Shown: positions 8,352-16,618, counted from the stretch's first letter. The stretch is 64,000 nt of DNA from DASREM01 sp035652095 (GCA_035652095.1 DASREM010000004.1:13839-77838); one strand, 5' to 3'. The notes: a model not told the origin generated them from the letters alone. Translations and numbers: made by a program.

Positions 8352-8717
8352 ATGCCCGGCGAAGCCGATCCCAAGTCCGTTAAAGTCCACGTCACCACCG
8401 GCGCCGGCATGGACATCGAGTGGAAGGATGGCCACCACTCCCACTACTCATTCCCATTTCTCCGCGATGCCTGCCCCTGCGCCATGTGCGACGACGAGCG
8501 CTCGAAATCGCACCGCAAGCCCGGCGAGCCGCCAAAACTCGCTCCCGGCACCCTGCCCATGTTCAAGCCCGCAGCCAAGCCCACCGAAACCGCCGCGGTC
8601 GGCAAGTACGCCATCCGCTTCCACTGGAACGACGGCCACGAACTCGGAATCTATTCCTGGCAATTCCTCCGCGACCACTGCCCGTGCGAGCCATGCAAGT
8701 CAGAAAAAGCTTTGTAG
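8352..8717 (+). CDS. DUF971 (GBBH-like N-terminal domain) protein
   Basis: Small protein of the DUF971 family, the domain also found at the N-terminus of gamma-butyrobetaine hydroxylase. Its free-standing members have been linked to metal or Fe-S handling, but the role is not settled. Visible signature: IEWKDGHHSHYSFPFLRDACPCAMC (residues 22-46) and VGKYAIRFHWNDGHELGIYSWQFLRDHCPCEPC (about 83-115). The two CPCxxC clusters could bind a metal, and the second is a near repeat of the first. A proline-rich linker separates the halves. The 121-residue length is typical. The TAG stop lies inside an intergenic repeat that begins at 8713. Confidence 0.88.
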   Translation: MPGEADPKSVKVHVTTGAGMDIEWKDGHHSHYSFPFLRDACPCAMCDDERSKSHRKPGEPPKLAPGTLPMFKPAAKPTETAAVGKYAIRFHWNDGHELGIYSWQFLRDHCPCEPCKSEKAL

Positions 8718-8758
8718 GGACGGTCGCCTCGGCTGTCCAGCGGAGCGAAGCGACGCAC
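8713..8758 (+). repeat. two-hairpin intergenic repeat overlapping a stop codon
   Basis: TGTAGGGACGGTCGCCTCGG continues into GGCTGTCC and GCGGAGCGAAGCGACGC, the same unit as at 4310 but with imperfect stems (GGACGGTCG against CGGCTGTCC). The first bases supply the TAG stop of the DUF971 gene. Confidence 0.7.
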
Positions 8759-8850
8759 CGGTTCTGAGTCGAAACTTCGCAATCACTGGTTGAAAATCAC
8801 CTTACCGCTTTCCTGTAAAATCAACATACTGACTCCGGAGCGCTTTTTTC

Positions 8851-11502
8851 TTGTCTTTTCTCGATCAACTTAACCCGCAACAGCGTGAAGCTGTCGAGAC
8901 CACCGAAGGTCCGGTGCTCATCCTCGCCGGTGCGGGCAGCGGGAAGACTCGTGTCATCACCTTTCGCATCGCTCATCTGATTGAGCACCTTGGGGTTCGG
9001 CCCGATTCCATCCTGGCCATGACCTTCACCAACAAGGCCGCCGCCGAGATGGGCGAGCGCGTAGAAAAGCTCGTCGGCGGCCTCTCCGTCGCCAAGCCGG
9101 TGATCTCCACGTTTCATTCGTTCTGCGTGCGCGTTCTTCGCCGCGACATCGAAGCCATGCAGATTCCCTCGAGCGCGCCCGGCAAGCCGCCCATCGGACA
9201 CACCAAGCAATTCGTCATCTACGACGAGTCGGATCAGCAGCAGGTGGTCAAGTCCGTCATGCGTCGCCTCGGCATCGACGACAAGCAGGTCACCCCGCGT
9301 TCGGTGCTCGGGCACATCTCCTGGGCCAAGAACCACATGCTCGATCCGCAGGAAGTCTATCTGCAGTCGGCCGATCCCAAAACCGAGCGCGTCGCCCAGA
9401 TTTACGCCGAGTACAAGAAAGAACTCGCCAAGGCCAACGCCCTCGACTTCGACGACCTCCTGCTTGAAACCGTGCGCTTGCTGAAAGCCGCGCCCCAGGT
9501 TCGCGAGTATTACAACCGCAAGTTCGAGTACATCCTGATCGACGAGTACCAGGACACCAACCGTCCGCAGTACGAACTCATGCGCGTCCTCGCCGGGACG
9601 AAGCACAATGTCTGTGCCGTCGGCGATGAAGACCAGTCGATCTATTCCTGGCGCGGCGCCGACATCCGCAACATCCTCGAATTCGAAAAAGATTTTCCCG
9701 AGGCCAAGATCGTTCGCCTGGAACAGAACTACCGCTCCACGCAAAACATTCTGGAAGCTGCCTCGGCGGTGGTGGCAAACAATCTGAAGCGCAAGGGCAA
9801 GAATCTCTGGACCTCGCGCCAGGGCGGCACCCAGATTGGATACTACGAAGCTCCCGACGGAGAGAACGAAGCGCTCTTCGTAGCCGACCGCATTTCGAAA
9901 TATCTCCGCGAGACTGCCGACAGTGGCGACAACGGACGCGTCGCCGTGCTCTATCGCACCAACTCGCAGTCGCGCCTGTTTGAAGAAGCGATGCGCCGGT
10001 ACGGCTTGAAATATCACGTGGTCGGAGGCTTCTCGTTCTACGAGCGCGCCGAGATCAAAGACCTGATCTCGTATCTGAAAGTCATTCACAATCCCGATGA
10101 TTCGATTTCGCTGTTGCGGGTCATCAACACGCCAACCCGTGGAATCGGCAAGACCACGATGGACACCGTGGAGCACGTTGCGTTGGAAACAGGCCTGTCA
10201 CTATGGGGCGCGATCGGAGAGGTGATCCAACGCCAGCTGCTTCCTCCAAGAGCGTTGGCAGCTCTCAAAAGCTTCCGCGACCTGATCGAAGACGCCAGGG
10301 CCATGGCGGCCGGAACCTATGCCGAGCACCTGGGCGAGTCCGCAGCAGCCACCGAGCAAAGCGCGCCCGCGCCCGTCGAAGATGTTCCGGATACTCCTCC
10401 GCAGGAAGAAGACGGGCAGTCCACCCTATTCGACCCAATCTCGTTCGACTTCGGAGCGAACGACTCGCCAGAGGAGGAACCAGCTCCGGAAAGCGAGGAG
10501 GTACAGCCGTCCTCTGTCGAAGGCTTCCGCACTCCCGGAGAAGCTGCCCATACGGCCGAACTGCTCAAGTTCCTGATCGACCGCACCGGATACATCAAGC
10601 AGCTCGAAGAAGAGGACACTCCGGAAGCCTTCTCCCGCATCGAGAACCTGCGCGAACTGGTCAACGCCGCCATGGACTCGAAAGATCGCGGCGAGACTCT
10701 CGACCAGTTCCTCGATCACGCTGCCCTGGTCGCCGACGCCGATGCCTACGACGAGCGCGCCCAGATCACGCTGATGACCCTGCACGCCGCCAAGGGCCTC
10801 GAGTTCCCCCTGGTATTTCTCGCGGGTCTCGAAGAAGGCTTATTCCCACACTCGCGTACATTCCTTCAACCCGACGACATCGAGGAAGAACGCCGCCTCT
10901 GCTATGTCGGCATGACGCGCGCCATGGATACGCTGGTGATCTCCCGCGCCGTCTACCGTCGCCGCTACGGCACCGATCTGCCGGAAGCCAGCATTCCGTC
11001 CAGGTTCCTGGAAGAAATCCCCCCGCAGTTGGTAGAGGAATTAGGAGGCCGCAAAGCCCGCGTGGGCAGCACAACCCGTGCGGGGGCGGGAGGCCGCGTG
11101 GGGGCGGGCGCCCTCGCCCGCCCTGAGGGGCGAAGCCCCGACGCCTTCGCGGAGAACTCTCACTACGCCTACGAAGACGAAGATCAGAGCGCGACCTGGG
11201 CCGCGCGCACCAGGCATCGCAAGGCGGAGGGCTACTCCGGCAAGTCCTACAACTCGATCGACAACATTGCCGAGTTTTTTGCCTCGAGGGGGAAGAAGTT
11301 CTCTCTGCCCAAGGTTCCGGTTGAGCCGCCCACCGGCAAGAAAGGCTTCCGGCCCGGCCAGAAGGTTCGCCACCCAAAATATGGCGAAGGCACGGTCTAT
11401 CAGCGCGAAGGAGATGGGGAAGATGCCAAGATTACGGTACAATTCCCTCGTTTCGGTCTGAAGAAGCTGGTGGAGAAGTACGCGCAGCTGGAAAGAGCGT
11501 AA
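8851..11502 (+). CDS. pcrA: ATP-dependent DNA helicase PcrA/UvrD
   Basis: Superfamily 1A 3'-5' DNA helicase for repair and removal of replication or transcription blocks. In order: Q motif LNPQQREAV (7-15), Walker A GAGSGKT (28-34), motif Ia TFTNKAA, Walker B IDEYQDTN, motif III VGDEDQSIYSWRGA, and motifs V-VI TLHAAKGLEFPLVFLAG and RRLCYVGMTRAMD. The C-terminal Tudor-like domain (FRPGQKVRHPKYGEGTV to the end) is the RNA-polymerase-binding module of PcrA. At 883 residues it is longer than usual (720-780). Extra length comes from an acidic Pro/Glu-rich insert (about 490-565) and a repeat-derived stretch near 749-764. The start is TTG 8851 with GGAG upstream. Confidence 0.95.
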   Translation: MSFLDQLNPQQREAVETTEGPVLILAGAGSGKTRVITFRIAHLIEHLGVRPDSILAMTFTNKAAAEMGERVEKLVGGLSVAKPVISTFHSFCVRVLRRDIEAMQIPSSAPGKPPIGHTKQFVIYDESDQQQVVKSVMRRLGIDDKQVTPRSVLGHISWAKNHMLDPQEVYLQSADPKTERVAQIYAEYKKELAKANALDFDDLLLETVRLLKAAPQVREYYNRKFEYILIDEYQDTNRPQYELMRVLAGTKHNVCAVGDEDQSIYSWRGADIRNILEFEKDFPEAKIVRLEQNYRSTQNILEAASAVVANNLKRKGKNLWTSRQGGTQIGYYEAPDGENEALFVADRISKYLRETADSGDNGRVAVLYRTNSQSRLFEEAMRRYGLKYHVVGGFSFYERAEIKDLISYLKVIHNPDDSISLLRVINTPTRGIGKTTMDTVEHVALETGLSLWGAIGEVIQRQLLPPRALAALKSFRDLIEDARAMAAGTYAEHLGESAAATEQSAPAPVEDVPDTPPQEEDGQSTLFDPISFDFGANDSPEEEPAPESEEVQPSSVEGFRTPGEAAHTAELLKFLIDRTGYIKQLEEEDTPEAFSRIENLRELVNAAMDSKDRGETLDQFLDHAALVADADAYDERAQITLMTLHAAKGLEFPLVFLAGLEEGLFPHSRTFLQPDDIEEERRLCYVGMTRAMDTLVISRAVYRRRYGTDLPEASIPSRFLEEIPPQLVEELGGRKARVGSTTRAGAGGRVGAGALARPEGRSPDAFAENSHYAYEDEDQSATWAARTRHRKAEGYSGKSYNSIDNIAEFFASRGKKFSLPKVPVEPPTGKKGFRPGQKVRHPKYGEGTVYQREGDGEDAKITVQFPRFGLKKLVEKYAQLERA
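11098..11140 (+). repeat. two-hairpin repeat inside the pcrA reading frame
   Basis: GGGCGGGCG-CCCT-CGCCCGCCC (9-bp stem) is followed by GGGGC-GAA-GCCCC (5-bp stem). It has the same loop sequences and spacing as the intergenic copy at 4310 but entirely different stem bases. It is translated in frame as part of the linker before the helicase C-terminal domain. Confidence 0.75.
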
Positions 11503-11572
11503 AGCGGCATGTGGCACTTGGCATTTAGCCGTTAGCATTCAGCGCTCAGACCTGAAAGGACAAGCTGCTTCG

Positions 11573-11670
11573 GGAGCGGCGAAGCTCCAGCCCCGCGGGG
11601 GCGCAACGTCAAAGCCCGGCACGGCAGTGCCGGGAGGGGCGGCACCCGAGCCCGAGTCCCGCAGGGACGG
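11573..11670. repeat. cluster of GC-rich hairpins
   Basis: GGAGC-GGCGAA-GCTCC, then CCCGGCAC-GGCA-GTGCCGGG (perfect 8-bp stem, 11615-11634), then GTCCC-GCA-GGGAC. These are related in style to the two-hairpin repeats and occupy the gap between pcrA and the small basic gene. Confidence 0.6.
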
Positions 11671-11729
11671 CACAAAATTCAAACCGGCACGTCCGGTGAA
11701 TCAAACAGCAAAGGACAATCACAGCATTC

Positions 11730-11891
11730 ATGGCAAATACCAAGAGCTTGAGCAAGGAAGAACGTAAGAAAGCCCGTCGCACCGCCCGCAAGAAGCACAA
11801 GGCCGAAAAGCCGAAGCAGAAGCGGACCGTGCCTCGTGGCTCGGCCAAACGCAAAGTGAAGAAGCTGGCACGCGGACAGGCCAAACGCTAA
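11730..11891 (+). CDS. 53-residue very basic protein, unknown
   Basis: A short reading frame from ATG 11730 to TAA 11891 encodes 53 residues, nearly half of them Lys or Arg. It begins MANTKSLSKEERKKARRTAR and ends KKLARGQAKR, with no Cys, Trp or Tyr. It looks like a nucleic-acid-binding or ribosome-associated peptide but does not match ribosomal protein bTHX or any other I know. AAGGA lies about 15 nt upstream, a weak ribosome site. A strong terminator follows 6 bp after the stop, which supports a discrete transcription unit. It sits between pcrA and an APC permease. The coding call rests on composition and the terminator, not on a family match. Confidence 0.7.
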   Translation: MANTKSLSKEERKKARRTARKKHKAEKPKQKRTVPRGSAKRKVKKLARGQAKR

Positions 11892-11897
11892 GTACGC

Positions 11898-11930
11898 GGC
11901 GCGGGTCCAAGGGCCCGCGCCAAACTTTTT
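11898..11930 (+). terminator. intrinsic terminator after the small basic gene
   Basis: GGCGCGGG at 11898-11905 pairs with CCCGCGCC at 11914-11921, with inner CC/GG pairs, and is followed by AAACTTTTT ending at 11930. Confidence 0.8.
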
Positions 11931-11945
11931 CGTGAGAAGGGCCCT

Positions 11946-13529
11946 TTGGCACAACTACCAACGACGAACCCCAAACCATCTTCCGAGCCCAACAACACGG
12001 GCAGCCAGCTTCTCTGCTGCAAGTCCATCGACAAGCTGATTTCTGACGCTGACGACCCCGGGCACCGCCTGAAGAAGACCCTCGGCCCCTGGTCGCTCAC
12101 GGCGCTGGGTATCGGCGCCATCATCGGTTCGGGAATTTTCGTGCTCACCGGCACGGCCGCGGCGGGCGAGCATTTTGAAGCGCCTTCGATCCTGCACGCG
12201 CAGGTTCTCGACCTCATCAGTAACTTCCTTCGGACCGGCAGCACCGCCGGCGCGCTGATGCACGGTCGCCCCCCGGCCGGCCCTTCGATCGCAATCTCGT
12301 TTCTACTGGTTGCGGTAGCGTGCAGCTTCGCCGGGCTCTGCTATGCAGAATTGGCTTCCATGATTCCCATCGCGGGCAGCGCCTATACCTACTCGTACGC
12401 CACGCTCGGCGAAATCTTCGCCTGGATAATCGGCTGGGACCTGATTCTGGAGTACGTAGTCAGCAATGTCGCCGTCGCCGTGGGCTTCAGCGGATACAGT
12501 AAAGCCCAGTTAGCTGCCTTCGGTGTCACGCTTCCTGACAAATGGGCCAGTCCCGTCTTCGCCGGAGGCCATTGGACCGGAGCCTACTTCAACCTCCCCG
12601 GGTTCCTAATTGTCTTTGTCCTTACGCTGCTGTTGGTGCGCGGCGTGCGCGAATCCGCCGAGGCCAACAACATCATGGTCATGATCAAGATCGGCGCCAT
12701 CCTGACCTTCCTGGTGGTGGGCGGCATGCTGGTCAACAAGGCGAACTGGACTCCGTTCGCTCCCTCGGGCTTCGCGGGCATCGTGACTGGTGGCGCCATC
12801 GTGTTCTTTACTTACATCGGCTTCGATTCGGTTTCTACTGCTGCCGAAGAATGTAAAACGCCACAGCGCGATTTGCCGTTCGGCATCATCGCCTCACTGG
12901 TTGTCTGCACGATGCTCTACATAGGCGTGGCCATCGTGCTGCTGGGCATGATGAAGTACACGACCTTTGTCTCCGGCGAAGCCGCCGAAGCTCCGGTGGC
13001 CTATGCGCTGAAGCAACTCGGCGCGCACCCGTTCTTTCGTTCCGTAATTGTCGTCGGCGCATTAACCGGGATGATCTCGTCTCTGCTGGTCTTCCAATAC
13101 GGCCAGGCACGTATCTGGTACGCGATGTCCCGCGATGGCTTGCTTCCCAAGCTCTTCTCGGCTGTGCATCCCAAGTTCAAGACTCCGCACTGGTCCACCT
13201 GGATCGCCTGCTTCGCCGTGGGCATTCCTGCCGGCTTGGTCGATATTGGCGACGCCGCCGACCTCTCGAACATCGGCACACTTTTTGCCTTCGCGCTGGT
13301 CTCGCTGGGAGTGATCTTCCTGCGCCGCAAGCAGCCCGACCGCCCACGTGCGTTTCGGGTTCCATTCGTGCCGTGGTTCCCCCTGATCTCTGTCATTCTC
13401 TGCGGAGGCCTGATGACCGGCCTGACCGTGATCACCTGGATCCGGTTCGTGGTGTGGCTCGCGCTGGGATTATGTATTTACCTGTTCTACAGCCGCCACC
13501 ACAGCGAATTTGCGGGAGGAAACCGGTAA
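11946..13529 (+). CDS. APC superfamily amino acid permease (cationic amino acid type)
   Basis: Multi-pass inner-membrane amino acid transporter, 527 residues. TM1 carries the APC signature LGIGAIIGSGIFVLTGTAAA (about 57-76) after a soluble N-terminus. Then come ISFLLVAVACSFAGLCYAELASMIP, AGSAYTYSYATLGEIFAWIIGWDLILEYVVSN, and GFDSVSTAAEECKTPQRDLPFGI. This arrangement is that of the CAT/YfnA group, with 12-14 helices. Residues about 82-105 (APSILHAQVLDLISNFLRTG) form an extra loop between TM1 and TM2. The start is TTG 11946 with AAGG about 7 nt upstream. It begins 15 bp after the terminator of the small basic gene. Substrate is not predictable beyond an amino acid. Confidence 0.9.
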   Translation: MAQLPTTNPKPSSEPNNTGSQLLCCKSIDKLISDADDPGHRLKKTLGPWSLTALGIGAIIGSGIFVLTGTAAAGEHFEAPSILHAQVLDLISNFLRTGSTAGALMHGRPPAGPSIAISFLLVAVACSFAGLCYAELASMIPIAGSAYTYSYATLGEIFAWIIGWDLILEYVVSNVAVAVGFSGYSKAQLAAFGVTLPDKWASPVFAGGHWTGAYFNLPGFLIVFVLTLLLVRGVRESAEANNIMVMIKIGAILTFLVVGGMLVNKANWTPFAPSGFAGIVTGGAIVFFTYIGFDSVSTAAEECKTPQRDLPFGIIASLVVCTMLYIGVAIVLLGMMKYTTFVSGEAAEAPVAYALKQLGAHPFFRSVIVVGALTGMISSLLVFQYGQARIWYAMSRDGLLPKLFSAVHPKFKTPHWSTWIACFAVGIPAGLVDIGDAADLSNIGTLFAFALVSLGVIFLRRKQPDRPRAFRVPFVPWFPLISVILCGGLMTGLTVITWIRFVVWLALGLCIYLFYSRHHSEFAGGNR

Positions 13530-13530
13530 T

Positions 13531-13602
13531 CCTTCGTGATCCTTAGTGTCCTTTGTGGTTTAAGCCTTTCAACCACAAAGGGCACAAAGGGACACCAAGG
13601 GA
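13531..13602. repeat. long palindromic intergenic repeat
   Basis: CCTTTGTGGTT at 13550-13560 and AACCACAAAGG at 13571-13581 form a perfect 11-bp stem. It is flanked by CCTTCGTG-type and CACCAAGG-type outer arms. Same family as 7793-7858 but with the order of arms reversed. Confidence 0.8.
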
Positions 13603-13677
13603 TCGGAAACGCCCCCGCGATCACTTGATACGTCAACCGATTTGATCCCGCTTCCCCGGCTCCCACGCATTCCCGGA

Positions 13678-13683
13678 TAAAAT
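13678..13683 (+). promoter_or_regulatory. -10 hexamer of a probable leaderless promoter
   Basis: TAAAAT lies 8 nt before ATG 13692 of the adenosine deaminase gene. No ribosome site is visible. Confidence 0.5.
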
Positions 13684-13691
13684 AGGCTCTG

Positions 13692-14693
13692 ATGCCCCCG
13701 TCCCCCCTAATTCAATCCCTCCCCAAGGCCGAACTCCATCTCCATCTCGAAGGCTCCATCGATCCTGCCACTCTGCTCGAACTCCGAGCCCGCCACGGCC
13801 ACCCAAGCACCCTCGAGGAAATCACCCCGCTCTACCACTACACCGACTTCTCCGGATTCCTGATGGCGTTCAAGGCCATCACCGAAGACCTGCGCACGCC
13901 CGACGACTACGAACTCATCACGTATCGGCTGATGCAGAAGCTCAAGGCCGAGAATGTCCTCCACGCCGAGGTCTATGTCTCGGTCGGTGTCTGCCTGCTC
14001 CGCAAGCTCGATTTCGAAGCCATCCACGAAGGCCTGGAGCGCGGACGCATTCGCGGCGAGCGCGACTTCGGGGTCTCGCTGCTCTGGATCTACGATGCTG
14101 TCCGGCACTTCGGCGTGGACGAAGCCCGCAGGGTCGCCGAGATCGCCGTCCGTCACAAAAGTGACAGCGTGGTCGGCTTTGGCATCGGGGGTGACGAACG
14201 CCGTGCCGGTCCCGAGCTTTTCCGTGACGTCTATGCCTTCGCCGCCGATCATGGCCTTCATCTGACCGCCCATGCAGGAGAGACCACCGGGCCTGAATCG
14301 ATCTGGGGCGCGCTCAACCTGAAAGCCGAGCGCCTTGGTCATGTGCTCACGGCGATTCAGGACCCCGAGTTGGTCGAGGAGCTTTCCCAGCGGCAGATTG
14401 CAGTTGAAATCTGTATCACCAGCAACCTTCGCACCGGCTGCTGCCGCCTTCCGGGAGACCATCCGGTCCGTTCCTACTTCGATCACGGACTCATGATCAC
14501 CCTCAATACCGACGATCCCGCTCTGTTCGAGACCACGCTCTCCCGCGAATACCAGTTCGCACAGGAGTCTTTTGGCTTCACGGACGAACATCTCCGGGAG
14601 CTGGCCAGAAATTCTTTCGAAGCCTCTTTCCTTTCTGCGGGAAAAAAGCTAGAGTTCCTCAACTTGCTCGACGCGACCGCGGCTCGTTCTTAG
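13692..14693 (+). CDS. add: adenosine deaminase family protein
   Basis: Zinc-dependent deamination of adenosine (or adenine) to inosine (or hypoxanthine) in purine salvage. The TIM-barrel metallohydrolase shows the N-terminal metal pair HLHLEGS (about 16-22). The His-Ala-Gly-Glu-Thr active-site segment HAGETTGPESIW is near residue 193, RLGHV near 216, and the catalytic Asp pair LNTDDPALF near 276. The 333-residue length is normal. ATG 13692 is the only sensible start. Distinguishing adenosine from adenine deaminase would need a phylogeny. The next gene, an amidohydrolase of another subfamily, begins 39 bp later and may be cotranscribed. Confidence 0.9.
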   Translation: MPPSPLIQSLPKAELHLHLEGSIDPATLLELRARHGHPSTLEEITPLYHYTDFSGFLMAFKAITEDLRTPDDYELITYRLMQKLKAENVLHAEVYVSVGVCLLRKLDFEAIHEGLERGRIRGERDFGVSLLWIYDAVRHFGVDEARRVAEIAVRHKSDSVVGFGIGGDERRAGPELFRDVYAFAADHGLHLTAHAGETTGPESIWGALNLKAERLGHVLTAIQDPELVEELSQRQIAVEICITSNLRTGCCRLPGDHPVRSYFDHGLMITLNTDDPALFETTLSREYQFAQESFGFTDEHLRELARNSFEASFLSAGKKLEFLNLLDATAARS

Positions 14694-14732
14694 CGGCCGC
14701 TAAAGTTCCTTTCTGCTTTGCGGAGTTGGAAC

Positions 14733-16115
14733 ATGAGATTCGCCGTCATCTCTCTCTGCCTCGGTGCGGCCCTTTGGGGACAGTCCAAGCCTGACCAGAT
14801 CCTGATCTTTACCAACGTGAACGTCATTGACGTTCGCGACGGCGAGATTTATCGCAACATGACCGTCGTCATTCAGGAAGGGCGCGTTGCATCGGTGGCC
14901 CACATTGGCCTGATCGGGACGGGAAGAAATCTCCAGGTCGTCAATGCAGGCGGCCGTTACCTGATCCCCGGCCTGTGGGACATGCATGCTCACACCGTGG
15001 GCCGTTCCGCGCCTTGGGATGAGCGGGTGCTCTACCCGCAATACATCGCGAATGGCGTCACCGGGCTGCGCGAGGTCGGAGGCGATCCCGAATTGCTCGC
15101 GCAACGCGCGCACGACATCGATTCCGGCCGCTTGCTCGGGCCACACCTGGTCAGCTACGACGTCGCCTCCAATACCCAGCCGCATCAGCCGGAAGGCCGC
15201 GGAACCGTGGATGCCGTGAAGAAGCGCGGCCGCGATTTCGTTCGCGCCTTGTCGAGCCTGTCGCGCGACGCGCTGCTTGCCACTACCAGCGCACAGTCGC
15301 CGAAGCTGACTTACGCCGGCGACTACCCCGACTCCATCAGCGTGATGGAAGCGCCCATGGTGGGCGAAAAGAGCATCGAGCATCTGGCCGGCGTCCAGTT
15401 GGCTTGCTCGTCGAAAGAACCGGAGCTGCGAAAGCAGCGTTTGGAGGCCCTGGCGGATCACGATCTCGCGGCTTATTCCGCCGCGACCATGCAGATGATG
15501 AACACCTACGATCCGCAGAAGGCCCAAAAGCTTTACCTGGAACTGGCGGCGCACGCCACCTGGCAGGTGCCGGCGCTGGTATGGACGCAAGCCCTCGCCA
15601 CCATTGATTCTCCACAGATCGCTTCCGATCCCCGCCTGCTTTACGTGCCGGCTTCGATTCGAGGAGATTGGGATCCGAAGAACTTGCTGGAAGGCACCGC
15701 GCCCGCCCAGCTCACGCCCGCCAAGCGCCAGGCATACGAACAACTGCAAGTTGTGGGGGCGATGCACAGGACCGGAGTGCAATTTCTCGCCGGGACCGAT
15801 GGGCCGGATCCGTTCGTTTTTCCCGGTTCCAGCCTTCATGAAGAGCTGGAGCTTCTGGTAAAAAGCGGGTTCAGTCCACTCGAGGCGCTACAAACCGCTA
15901 CCTTCAATCCTGGGTTGTTCATGGCCAAGCTTGACAAGTATGGCGTGATCGAAAAGGGGCACATGGCAGACCTGGTGCTGCTCGAAGACAATCCGCTCAT
16001 GAACATTCGGAACACGCGAAGAATTTTCGCGGTAGTCGTGAACGGACGTTACTATTCTCGCCGCGATCTCGATCACATGCTCGTGCAGGTGCAGGAACTC
16101 GCGGCCAAGGAGTAG
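14733..16115 (+). CDS. exported amidohydrolase family protein
   Basis: Signal peptide MRFAVISLCLGAALWGQ, then an amidohydrolase/imidazolonepropionase-like domain. It shows TNVNVIDVRDGEIYRNMTVVI, the metal-binding LIPGLWDMHAHT (HxH near residue 88), SIEHLAGVQLAC, LAGTDGPDPFVFPG (metal Asp near 358), and a C-terminal beta-sandwich return ADLVLLEDNPLMNIRNTRRI. The 460-residue length is typical. Function is some exported C-N bond hydrolase; the substrate is unknown. The start is ATG 14733 with GGAG about 9 nt upstream, in preference to TTG at 14718. The stop is 2 nt before the CTG start proposed for the ACT gene. Confidence 0.88.
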   Translation: MRFAVISLCLGAALWGQSKPDQILIFTNVNVIDVRDGEIYRNMTVVIQEGRVASVAHIGLIGTGRNLQVVNAGGRYLIPGLWDMHAHTVGRSAPWDERVLYPQYIANGVTGLREVGGDPELLAQRAHDIDSGRLLGPHLVSYDVASNTQPHQPEGRGTVDAVKKRGRDFVRALSSLSRDALLATTSAQSPKLTYAGDYPDSISVMEAPMVGEKSIEHLAGVQLACSSKEPELRKQRLEALADHDLAAYSAATMQMMNTYDPQKAQKLYLELAAHATWQVPALVWTQALATIDSPQIASDPRLLYVPASIRGDWDPKNLLEGTAPAQLTPAKRQAYEQLQVVGAMHRTGVQFLAGTDGPDPFVFPGSSLHEELELLVKSGFSPLEALQTATFNPGLFMAKLDKYGVIEKGHMADLVLLEDNPLMNIRNTRRIFAVVVNGRYYSRRDLDHMLVQVQELAAKE

Positions 16116-16117
16116 AG

Positions 16118-16498
16118 CTGAAACTTAGATTCCGCAAGCTCCAGGGCAGCTTCGCGATCTGCCAGTTGCCTGCCCGCGCGCCAACTCCAGCCTGGGCGCT
16201 TGCAGGTTCGTTCACCTCGATCTCGCGCAGCGACGATGAACTTTCCGTCGTGTGTCCGCAAGCTCAAGTTCCGGCGGAGATCGACAGCGATGGCGGATGG
16301 GCTTGTCTGAAATTGGAAGGCCCGTTCCCGTTTTCTGAGACTGGCATCCTGAGTTCCTTCATCGGCCCGCTCTCGGCCGAGGCGATTCCCATCTTCGCCA
16401 TCTCGACCTACGACACCGATTACGTGCTGGTCAAAGAGGGTTTCTTGGATCGAGCTCTGAGCACGCTGCAAAACGCCGGCCACACATTCGTGAGATAG
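16118..16498 (+). CDS. ACT domain protein, probable CTG start
   Basis: A 126-residue protein with two small ACT-like lobes, similar to the COG3603/CASTOR-type ACT family: FAICQLPARAPTPAWAL, SFTSISRSDDELSVVC, then GWACLKLEGPFPFSETGILSSFIGPLSAEAIPIFAISTYDTDYVLVKEG. Such domains bind amino acids; no ligand is known here. ATG and GTG are absent from the start region. TTG at 16166 would delete the conserved first strand (KLRFRKLQGSFAICQ). CTG at 16118 has a full AAGGAG (16107-16112) 5 nt upstream, so initiation at CTG is the best reading. The ribosome site lies in the end of the amidohydrolase gene, so translation is probably coupled. Confidence 0.82.
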   Translation: MKLRFRKLQGSFAICQLPARAPTPAWALAGSFTSISRSDDELSVVCPQAQVPAEIDSDGGWACLKLEGPFPFSETGILSSFIGPLSAEAIPIFAISTYDTDYVLVKEGFLDRALSTLQNAGHTFVR

Positions 16499-16553
16499 GT
16501 CTTTCTACATCCAGCGTAGTAGGCACGCATTTCCGGATACGTCTGAACGGATC

Positions 16554-16618
16554 ACCACCAAGGACACCAAGGTTCACGAAGGAGTATTTCCTTTGTGTGA
16601 CTACGTGTCCTTGGTGGT
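16554..16618. repeat. long palindromic intergenic repeat
   Basis: Outer arms ACCACCAAGGACACCAAGG and CCTTGGTGGT enclose inner arms CGAAGGA and TTTCCTTTGTGTGA-type sequence, forming a 65-nt hairpin between the ACT gene and the NTF2-like gene. The rest of 16499-16765 shows no gene. Confidence 0.85.

Noticed and set aside
8821..10176. 451-codon open frame antisense to pcrA
   Set aside because: It mirrors the helicase codons. The plus strand carries all helicase motifs, and high GC content keeps the opposite frame open.
14700..15839. 379-codon frame antisense to the amidohydrolase gene
   Set aside because: The plus strand has signal peptide, metal motifs and ribosome site; the antisense product has no recognisable domain.
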